Part shown: piece after piece, positions 1 to 8,500 of the stretch
Position numbering within the stretch: the stretch's first letter is position 1
Layout: every line of letters begins with the position of its first letter
Assembly (NCBI GenBank): GCA_027604685.1
Contig: JADHYX010000582.1
Coordinates: 1 to 10,634 of the forward strand
DNA from: Lobulomyces angularis
Taxonomy: Eukaryota > Chytridiomycota > Chytridiomycetes > Lobulomycetales > Lobulomycetaceae
Direction: 5' to 3'
DNA: 10,634 bases
Notes under the pieces: model-generated
Seen by the model: only the letters and a program-made list of their open reading frames with translations
Databases searched by the model: none
Told to the model about the DNA's origin: nothing
Program-made: the position numbers and the translations under genes

Positions 1-230
1 AAAAGTAAAAAAAAGGATAAATTTTTTATTTTTTTTTTCGTTTCAAAAAAAAGGAAATAATCGGCCACGTGACCAAAAAAAAGAGGTTTTGAGGATTTAA
101 GGATTTTGGACAAGGGTTTTTAATTTAATAACATCATCTTAATTTTGTTCATAACTTTGTACAAATTGCTGAAAAATTATAAAAAATTAACTATAAAAAC
201 TTGAGTGAAAAATCTTTCAAAATCTTTCAT
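1..230. other. 3' flank of the P450 gene, left edge of window
   Basis: No gene was found here. The region holds the P450 3' untranslated sequence on the minus strand and, further left, a CACGTG box. A 10-nt direct repeat (AATCTTTCAA twice, the last base differing) covers 211-230, immediately beyond the P450 stop codon. Confidence 0.5.
63..74. promoter_or_regulatory. CACGTG (E-box) in a near-palindromic 12-mer
   Basis: GGCCACGTGACC is a 12-nt near-palindrome with one mismatched pair around a perfect CACGTG core. It stands out as a GC-rich island in A-runs. CACGTG is the classic bHLH factor site. It lies downstream of the P450 and so would more likely serve a gene beyond the left edge. Confidence 0.35.
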
Positions 231-2200
231 TTAATGAACTCTAGGAGTTATATTGCAGAAAAGACCGTTTTTTAGTCCCATAGTGCCAGTACTAACTGGC
301 TCCAAGTCTTGCCCTTCCACAAGGGCTATCTCGTATTCATAAAACAACATAGAGATCACCGTCTTCATTTCTATCATTGCCAACTTTTGCCCTATGCAAT
401 TTGTTGGACCATCGCCTAAAACAAACGTTTAATATGTAGCAATGATAAATTTTGTAATTTTTCTTACCAAAAGGTATGTAACTTCCAGAAACTGGAGCAA
501 ATCCTTCTTCAATCCATCTTTCTGGTAAAAATTCATTAGGATTTTTCCAATATAGCGGATTTTTGTGTAAACCAATTATATTTACCATCACTCTAGAACC
601 TTTCGGAATTGAATAATTTAAAAGGGTCTGATCCTACAAAAAAAAAAAAAATTTAAATTTCATTATAACAAAAATAAATTGTAACCTTTTGAGAACTTCT
701 ACTTAAAAACGGTACAACTGGATATAACCTTTGGCTTTCTTTGATTACAGCTTCAACATACTTTAAGTGTCCTAAATTTTCATAGGTAAGTGTTCCATTT
801 CCCAATTTTAACACTTCAGTTACTTCTGCTCTGACTTTTTCCAAAATTTTTGGATGTTTCGCTAATTCTAAAACAACAAATGTCATCGTATTTGCTGTAG
901 TTTCGTGTCCACTAAATGAAGTAAAAATAACATTGTTGTTTGGATTTTTTGAAATTTGTAAAAGTCTGTAACAAAATTAAAAAAAAACTTACGCTAAAAA
1001 AAAAGCAAAAATTTCATCTTTTAATTCTTCTTCAGTAAATGCTGATTCCTTGGATGTATTTTTATATCCATCTTCCATTAATCGATCTAAAACGTCCATC
1101 TTAAAATTACCACCAGCTTTTTCTTTTAAGGAAGTTGCTGCACTTTGTCTACTTTTTTTTTGTTCAATAACTTTTGCAATAACGTTTTTAATATCATCAG
1201 TATCTTGTTTAATTTGAGATGGATGCACACCTCGAAGTCTCCAAAATATTCTACCAATAAATCTCTGACAAAAAAAAAAAGAAAAACCGGTTAAAAAAAA
1301 TTTTTAATGCAATTTTTGTACTTTAGACAAGTGAGACATCAAGTTTTCAAAGCGGTATAAGGTATATAACTCAGGATTGTTTGCATCCCTTATATGAGTG
1401 GTTAAGTTAAAGTCGTACGAGAAGGCAACCTTCCCACTATATTTAAAAATATAACAATAATAGTTTACATCAAATCAACAGTGAGGCAATTAAAGTGTTT
1501 ATGGATGTTAATATTTTTTCTACCAGTTTCGCCCATAGCTTTCCAACTATCTGACAAAGATTTACAAACCTCAAGGCCTACCTCCAACCCATGCTAAAAA
1601 GGAAATACAAAAAATAAATTAAGAAAATGATATAGATATTGATTACTTTCAAATGTGTTGGTCCAAAGGCAGGTTGTAGCATTTTTCTGTGTTTTTTCCA
1701 TTGCTGACCACCGTTTGTAGTTGGAATGATAAAGAGAGCATATTTAGCAATATCTTCAAAAACATTTTGAGCCTCAAAAAAAAAAAAAAAAAAAAAATTG
1801 AAAAAAATTAGTAAGAGAAAAGAAGGTAAAGTAGGCCTACAAATTCATTTCTACAGTAATCCAAGTGTTTTGCCAATACAAGTTTTGAGGCTTCAGCAGA
1901 ATTAGTAGTTACTCCATTCATTCCAAATGTTGACCAGCTTACGATTGGTTCTTCTTTGTTCATATTGCCAAAGACAAGGTAAGTTTTCTTAATGCTAGAA
2001 TACTTTAAAAACTCAAAAAACATTCCAAAAATTGGTACTGAGTTTTTGTACACTGGAGGGAGTCGCTTAGCCTGCATCTTTGAGCGATAGACCAGGTATA
2101 GACCGCCAGTGGTGAGGATGACGAGCACAGAAGTTAAGGCTATCTGCTTGTCGAAATACTTGGAGATGTTTTTCAGGATTTCTTCTTTCTGAACTTGCAT
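231..2200 (-). CDS. Cytochrome P450 monooxygenase, microsomal type, complete, 8 exons, 524 aa
   Basis: Exons, 5' to 3' on the minus strand: 2200-1841, 1772-1647, 1593-1469, 1436-1322, 1264-993, 911-686, 633-468, 415-231 (1575 nt including TAA); all phases agree. The start is the first ATG after an in-frame TAA 18 nt upstream. Seen in the protein: a hydrophobic anchor at about residues 19-38, a helix-C WKKHRK at 145-150, the I-helix AGHETT at 333-338 (formed only by splicing 993 to 911), ExxR at E391-R394, PERW at 445-448, and the heme loop FGDGPTNCIG at 463-472 with ligand Cys470. Family knowledge: these are class II P450s, anchored in the ER and fed electrons by P450 reductase, that mono-oxygenate hydrophobic substrates. 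Length is normal and nothing is broken. Odd points: Thr468 stands where the heme loop usually has Arg, intron 4 is only 32 nt, and intron 1 ends in GAG. It looks CYP3/CYP4-like or fungal, but the CYP family and substrate cannot be assigned from sequence alone. Confidence 0.95.
1437..1468 (-). other. 32-nt spliceosomal intron (P450 intron 4)
   Basis: On the minus strand the intron opens GTAAAC and closes ATATAG. Removing exactly 32 nt joins phase-2 AT to T and restores the conserved P450 stretch LTVDLIGKVAFSYDF. If it is retained, the reading frame hits TAA at once (TTG ATG TAA), so splicing is required for a full protein. All other introns in the window are 52 nt or longer. Confidence 0.85.
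1776..1797. repeat. A22 homopolymer (T22 polypyrimidine tract of P450 intron 1)
   Basis: There are 22 consecutive A on the plus strand, giving a T22 tract on the minus strand directly before the GAG 3' splice site of P450 intron 1. Its position suits a polypyrimidine tract. The exact length may be affected by sequencing error. Confidence 0.8.
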
Positions 2201-2584
2201 TTCTTTTGGTAGAGCTTAATTAATTATTTGATATTTTTATGTTAAAATTGAATTTCAGATTTAAAATTTTAGTTTTGATCAGAGAATTTATTTTTGATCG
2301 AAATTTTAAAGGTTTTAAGTAGTGGAGTGAGCGGATAATCATTTCGCCATTTCTTTTTATTGATTTAACAATTTTATACACGTTCCAAAATTTCATCCAA
2401 AATACGCAGTGATATTAGAATATTACATTTCAACTTTGCCAGGCTTTAACTTACTTTCTCCAAATCTTATCTCGGATGAATTTCTTATTAAAATATTATA
2501 CAATATTAAAATTAATCATGCTCCAAAAAAAGAAAAATTAAAAAGAAAATATATTATTTATATTTTTTTGCTATATTAATTATT
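2201..2584. other. Intergenic spacer between LSm4 3' end and P450 start
   Basis: The 384 nt hold the LSm4 3' untranslated region and the P450 promoter and 5' leader, both minus strand. The sequence is AT-rich with no convincing ORF, RNA gene or repeat. A slightly GC-richer patch lies at about 2320-2355. No TATA box or known operator could be assigned. Confidence 0.6.
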
Positions 2585-3193
2585 TTAGTTTCTACTACTT
2601 CCACCTCTTCGGCCACCTAAAAGTTTAAATTTTTTTTACATTATTAAATAAAAAAAAAAAATTAAAATACCTCTTTGACCACCTCTTCCACCTCTTTGAC
2701 TAGTTCTTTCATTATTATTGCTACTGTTATTTGCTGACTTTTCTTTTACTTTATCTAACACTTCCTCGGGTATTCTAAAAAAAAAAAGGAAAATAAAATT
2801 TATTTGTAAAAAAAAAAAAAAATTGATTGAAAATTAAATATACCTTAAATATTTAATTACACTTCCTCTAATATAAGCTTCAGAAATTTTCCAAAACCGA
2901 TCACCATCTGCAGAGGTACATATAACATCTTTTAAATTAATGTTCATCCAGTTATCACTAAATTAAAAAATTAAAAAAAAGAAAATAAGAACTTAAAAAA
3001 TATAAAATATTTGATAAAAATTTACCAATTTACTAAATGTCCATTATACGACTCACCTAAAAAAAAAAATCTATAAAAACCAAAAAAATACTTTATTCAT
3101 TATCATTATTTTTTACACTTATTCTTTACCACTCTTCAACTCAACCATCATCGGCTGACCAGCACTAGCATTTAACAATCCAAGGGGAAGCAT
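2585..3193 (-). CDS. LSM4: LSm4, U6 snRNA-associated Sm-like protein, complete, 5 exons, 114 aa
   Basis: Exons on the minus strand: 3193-3130, 3056-3026, 2957-2844, 2774-2671, 2616-2585 (345 nt including TAA). All junctions are GT-AG and in phase, and every acceptor is TAG. The protein opens [20 protein letters not shown], the characteristic LSm4 start, which fixes the initiation codon. Sm motif 1 spans about residues 12-40 (GESYNGHL then CDNWMNINL) and Sm motif 2 about 60-70 ([11 protein letters not shown]). The tail at 97-114 is an RG-rich segment ([14 protein letters not shown]), as in animal and fungal LSm4. Family knowledge: LSm4 sits in the LSm2-8 ring that binds the U6 snRNA 3' end in the nucleus and in the cytoplasmic LSm1-7 ring that works with Pat1 in decapping; RG tails are typically arginine-methylated and favour P-body assembly. 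At 114 residues it is somewhat shorter than human LSm4 (139). Identification is firm; exon 5 has only ten codons with the stop, but keeps both frame and RG composition. Confidence 0.95.
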
Positions 3194-3331
3194 ATAAAAT
3201 ATGAAATAATTGGATCTAAAAGATATTCAAAATTTTTTGTATGTTACACAGTTTTTAAACTTCAAAAAAAAAAAAAAAACTACAATATAAAATATTTCGA
3301 AAAATACAATAATTTAAAAAAAATACTAGTA
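3194..3331. other. 138-nt spacer, LSm4 promoter and upstream gene 3' end
   Basis: This very short AT-rich spacer must contain the 3' untranslated region of the upstream minus-strand gene together with the LSm4 promoter. It contains an A16 run near 3264-3279. No specific element could be assigned. Confidence 0.5.
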
Positions 3332-4776
3332 TTAACCAAATAAAATCTTCTTTCCTTTTATTATGGTAATACAAGTTAAATTTAAAAATTCATCATAACT
3401 CTTTTCAAAATTTAATAAAGTTTTGCTAATTGATAAACTTTTAAATAATTCATCCTCTTCTGGGCTGATTTTTGGTTCAATTAAAGTTTCTAAAATTGTT
3501 AATTTTAACTTTTCAATCACTCCCTTTCTAACTACAAATTCTTTACAAACACTAATTTTTTCCGTTTCTGTTATTCTTGTTATTTTTTTTTGCATGGTAT
3601 TCTCGCTTTGATTTTTTTCATTATTACTTGAATATAAAGTCATATTATGCATACTAGAAGTCGAAACCGTGGAAAAATCAAATTCTTTGTCAACATAGTG
3701 TTGAGTTTCCTTTTGAATAACTTCAATTTCAGTTTTGCTCTAATAAATAAAAAAAAAACAAAAAAAGATAAATTAGCTTGAAAAATTGTCTAAAGTATAC
3801 ATATAGTAAACCTTCACGAGTAGGTGAAAGATATTGCAGAGGGTATTTAGAATCAGCACTTCGTTGAAAGAGGTGTTGAATACTGATTGGAATTTCTTTT
3901 GTGTCTATCCCATCTATTCGCCAATCATTGGATTCATCAAACTGAATTGGCATTAATTGAATAACGTTTTCCGCGTCACTACTAGAAGCTGGTATAATTC
4001 TACTCGCAACTTTTGTAGGAAGCTCGGGTAATCTCTCTAACTCTAATTTTTCATCTTCTTCAAACTCTCTCTTCAATTTTTCAGCTGTTAAAAATTTTTC
4101 TGCCTCCAATACTCCTTTAATAGCTTCATCTTTTATTTTCTAAAAAAAAAAAAAAGTTATAATATTAAAGAAAAATAAGGTAATTAAAATTTTAATTTTA
4201 CAACGTCATTATTTAATTTTTTTATCTCTTCCTCTTTTGGTATAATACTTTCTAGCGTATTGTTAAAGAGTCTATTGAATGTAAATTTCAGCATGGAAAA
4301 GAGCTGTGAACTTTTATTTTCCTTTACTAAATTTTCGGATGCCAATTCATTTAAAATTTTTTTTCTTTTTTTTACATTTTTTATTCTTCCCATAGTTTTT
4401 CTCATTTTTTTTAACTCTTCCAGTTTTTTTTTATATTCAATTTCACTCCAATATTCTCGTTCCAACGATATTGCTGTTTTAATTACATTACTCTCGTTAT
4501 TTCCCCTCCCGTCCTCTTTTGAAGGGATGTATAAGTTTTTTATTAAAACTGCCTGTAGCTCCTACAAATTTTTTGATTTTTTTTATAGTTAAAAAAAAAA
4601 AAATAATTTTTTTTTCAAGTTAAATATGGTGGATCATTTTAAAATAAACAGTTATTATTTTTTGTTATTTTATTCTTTTCGAATCTTACAGTAAAAACAG
4701 CAAAAGTTAAAAAAATTAACATGTAAAATAAAAGATTATTTAACAACGAGATGGCAATATCAAAATAGGATTGCAT
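3332..4776 (-). CDS. Unrecognised protein with hydrophobic N-terminus and Lys-rich helical region, 4 exons, 397 aa
   Basis: Proposed exons on the minus strand: 4776-4690, 4561-4202, 4139-3801, 3739-3332 (1194 nt including TAA). All junctions are phase 0 with TAG acceptors. Exons 2-4 are well supported by continuous frame. Exon 1 is less certain: it begins at the first ATG after an in-frame TAA and ends at a good GTAAGA donor; ATG 4722 is an alternative start giving 379 aa. Seen: residues about 8-37 are strongly hydrophobic (one possible membrane anchor or signal anchor), 63-115 are rich in Lys, Glu and Leu and probably helical or coiled-coil, 150-200 are acidic with LPELPTKV, and 200-262 look folded (NDWRIDG, HLFQRSADSKYPLQYLSPTREG). 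A Ser/Asn-rich, probably disordered stretch covers 283-320 and a helical region ends the protein. I recognise no family. If exon 1 is right, a membrane-tethered protein with a long soluble tail is the simplest reading, and this is inference. Confidence 0.65.
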
Positions 4777-5501
4777 TTAATACAAATTTCCGTTGAAATA
4801 AAGTTATTGCACTTCTTTTTTTCCTTATTTCTGAACTGTAAATAATAAGATTTTTTGATGTAATTTTCAAAAATGAAAAATTTTTTTTTTTTCCACCTCA
4901 AAATAAAAGAGACACGAAAAAAAAAATTTTTTTTTTGACAATTTTTTATTGACTTGCAAAAAAATTTCTACACTAAAAAAATGGAAAACCTTAAAAGCAG
5001 TAAATATTTTTATAACTAGAGCAAAATTTTTTTAAAACCAGAAAAAATTTTAAATTGATTAATTTTAAATTGAAAATTACATTTAGTAGACATTGCCAAG
5101 GATTTCCCTAACAATTATGTTTTATTTATGGTCAGACAATTGAAAAGTGTTTAAATTTGTTGCAAAATAGCAAAGAAATTGCTTTTTTTTTACCTTGTTT
5201 CATCAGCAAACAATTAAAGGAAAAGATTTAAACTGATAGTAAAAAAAAGGCAAAATCAACGTTAATCTATTATGTAGTTGCGATTTTGAATTATATACTA
5301 GTTTCTTTTAAAAAAATAAAATCAAATGACTTTATACATTCGTTTCTTTTAAATGGCACCATTTTTTTTAATTTTTTGTTATAATTTTTTAAATTAGCCA
5401 ATCAATTTTTTGTAACCCAAATACATCGATAGTTAAAAAAAAATTTTGCAATATTTTTTTTTTTTTTCTTTTTAACTTTTTATAAAAAATTTTTTAATAC
5501 T
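4777..5501. promoter_or_regulatory. Divergent promoter region between the orphan gene and the GRASP1-like gene
   Basis: These 725 nt separate two divergent starts. The sequence is very AT-rich with many A- and T-runs and contains no ORF, RNA gene or long repeat that I could support. A perfect A10T10 palindrome lies at 4917-4936. Such poly(dA:dT) tracts commonly disfavour nucleosomes in promoters of AT-rich genomes, so a shared nucleosome-depleted region is plausible. Non-coding exons of either gene could lie here unseen. Confidence 0.5.
4917..4936. repeat. A10T10 perfect palindrome
   Basis: Ten A are followed directly by ten T, flanked by CG on the left and GACA on the right, inside the divergent promoter. 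Similar but imperfect A/T blocks lie just upstream, at about 4875-4892. Confidence 0.7.
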
Positions 5502-8500
5502 ATGGAAGTAGAAAATCCAGAACAGTTAAAGGAGCAGGTATTTTATAATTATATTTCTTAAAAACAAAATTTTTGTTTTTTCTTTTTTTTTTTCAAACTC
5601 TTCTTAAACTTATTTTTAAAAAAGATTCAAAAATTAAAAGATGAAAATCAATCTTTTCAAGAAAAATTGGATCACTTAAAAACAGGTAAAATAATAATTG
5701 TATTCAATTAGCATCAATACGAAAAATATTTATAAATATTTTTTTTTTATTTAACAGAATTTGATAAGGAGGTCTCATTAAAAGATACAGCATTAAAAGA
5801 AAAATTGATTTTTGGAAAGGAAATAAATAATTTAGATAAGGAATTAAAAAAATTAAATGGTAAATATAAAAAAATAATAATTTACAAATTTTGTTATTTA
5901 AACTTTTTTTTATTTTTATATTTTATTTAGATGTTATTCAAAAAGACAAAAAAAAAGAATCACTACAAAAAGCCTTGGAAGAAAATTATAAAATGAAAGC
6001 GGAATTGGAGCTACAATCGATGCTTCAAATAAGAGTATTTTTGACATATCTTTAATATTTTTGTAAATAATTTTTTTTTTTTTCCCTCAAAGAATCAATC
6101 GCTGCAAGATAATATTCGTCACCTTGTAACTCAAACAGATGAAATCAGAAAAGACCTAGAAGAAAAGTTAAAAATAGCTCTACAGGAAAGAGTTGCAAAG
6201 GAAACACCAACTGACACTGACGAAAAAATTAAAATATTGACAGAAAAATTGGAAAAAGTTGAATTTGAATTAAGAGAAAAAACTTCAGAAAATTTAAAGT
6301 TAGATTTAGAATTGAAATCAGCTAAAATTGAAATCGATGAATTAAAATTTAGAGTCGAAAAAAGTGAAAAACGTGCCTTAGAAAAAGCAGGAAGTAACGC
6401 ACAAATTGACAAACAGCAACCTACTGCTCCTGTTACCACAGCTGCAGCATTACCTGCAATTACACAGGCCAAAAAATGGTGGGGTGGATATTCAAAGTCG
6501 GAAGCACCTGTTACTACTAACACAACTACCGTACATCCGCCAAATAATTCACAGGAACCTAATATACCTACATCAACTACAACAACTACATCCGTTAGCA
6601 TAACTCAGAGTGTCACAACTAATCCAGTAGTCGATTCGAATGTTTTACTTTCAGTGGAAGTCTTAACCAAAGAAAAAGAAGAAATACAAAAAAAACTAGC
6701 AGAAGTAACAAAATCCAAATTAAATTTGGAAGAAGAACTAAATTTAACCAAGGTTCAGTTAGATACAGCAAAACAATTGTTTGTTAAATCTGAGGAGGAA
6801 AGACTTAGTATTGCATCAGCTAATAATACAGCTAACACCGTTCTTATTACACCTTCTACTGAAGAAAAAGGAAAGAATTCTAAAGAAATGGAAGATTTAG
6901 TGAAGGAAAATGTGGTCCTCTGTAGTAAACTGGAAGAACTTCAAACTATAAATTTTAATTTACAAGCAGAACTAACATCAACAAAGCAACAAAATGCAAT
7001 TGTTAAGGATGAAACAGTTAATACAGAGGAAACGGCAAACACCGCAAAAAGTAGAGAATACGACAATTTAGAAAAAGAAAAAGTAGCTTTACATGAAAAA
7101 TTGGTTGAAGTTAATAAGGTTAAAGTATCTCTTGAAGAAGAACTTAATTTAACTAGAGTGCAACTTGACAGCGCAAAGCAAATTGTTATTTTGGCAGAAG
7201 AAGAAAAATTAAATATTGTTCGACAAAACGCAGCTTGTGGTGAACAAGTTCAAGACTGTATAAAACAACTGGATAATGTAGTAAACGAAAAAAATAAGCT
7301 GCAAAACGAATTAAACACTACAAGAGAACTGGTTGAAACAACTAAAATTACTGCTTCTCTAGTTGAAGAAGAAAAGGCAAAAATTATCAAAGATTATGAT
7401 GAAATGATGAATAATTTAAAAAACGAATTTAATATCAAATTTGCAGAAGTTGACAGGATTAAGGCAAGTGTGGAAGAGGAGCTCAACTTAACTAAAGTTA
7501 AGCTTGAATCTGCTGAAAAAAATTTGTCGAAACCAGAAGAACCACAGGCAACGTTCGCAACGAACTCAGAAAGCAATTCAACACAAGAAAATGAAAATAT
7601 AAAAGTTTCCCATAACTCAGATATTTTAACTCTTGAGCTTGAGAACCTTAAGGATAAACTAGATGTAATTAGCAAATTTAACACTAATTTAGAAGCTGAA
7701 TTACGTGAAACTAAAGAAAAGTTACAATTGGCGATGCAAACTTCTGTGGAAGAACAAAACCATTCCGTTCAGGAAGGCAATAACTCAATACAAAACACCA
7801 CATTTAAACTAAAAAAAAGTGATCTACTACACAAGTTAGAGGTTGAAATTAAACAAAGACAAAAACTTCAAACCGAATTACAGGAATATTTGGAAAAAAA
7901 TACAGGGTTAGACAAAAATAAAGAGGATGTTATCGCCGCTGAGAGCAAGTTTGTCGAAATGTTACAAAATGAAATAACTTTGTTAAAGAAACAGTCAAAT
8001 AACGACGAAAGCCACAACTTTGAGAACGAAATAAAAAAATTAAAGGATGAAATTGAAAAATTAAACAGTGAATTTTCAATTAAAGAACAAAACTACAACA
8101 GTGAGAAGTTTAAACTTGAAGAAATTTGTATTAAAAGTTTGGAAGATAAAGCAGAGGAACACAGATTGGCAATTAAAAATCTAGTAACTGAATATGAAAA
8201 TAAACTGTCCTTATTCAAGAATGAATCTGAAAACAAGATTCAAGAATTGTTAGTTTCAAAAACTGATGAAATTGCAAAACTAAAGGAAAAAAATGCTGCA
8301 GAAATTGACTCCTTACAACAAAAGTTTGATTTGGAAAAAACTGAATTTCAAAATAATAGTGAAAAACAGCTAAAGATGTTAGAGCAGCAAGTTAATCTAA
8401 GTTCTAGTAATACAGTGGAGACCGAAATGATTATAAAACAAGTAAAGCTTGATCATGAAAATTTCCTACTGGAAAAAGAAAAAATATTTGAAGAAAAATT

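Noticed and set aside
912..992. A shorter P450 intron 5 ending at the CAG near 966, which would keep the frame through a 17-residue insertion
   Set aside because: Splicing to the TAG at 914-912 restores the exact conserved FFLAGHETTANT, whereas the shorter intron would insert an unrelated segment into the catalytic I-helix.
3423..4592. Plus-strand open frames at 3423-3611 and 4260-4592
   Set aside because: They are antisense to exons of the minus-strand orphan gene and are Phe/Ser-rich, as expected from complements of Lys/Glu codons.
4690..4722. ATG at 4722 as the start of the orphan gene
   Set aside because: An in-frame ATG at 4776 lies upstream after a stop codon and lengthens the same hydrophobic segment; 4722 remains a possible alternative start.
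5480..5488. TATAAAAA-like sequence before the GRASP1-like start
   Set aside because: It lies only about 20 nt before the ATG, too close for a normal TATA box with a 5' leader, and such strings are expected by chance here.
6131..6601. 156-residue open frame on the minus strand opposite the GRASP1-like gene
   Set aside because: It lies antisense to a well-supported coding exon, has Val/Ser/Phe-rich composition typical of the complement of Thr/Glu/Lys codons, and shows no domain.
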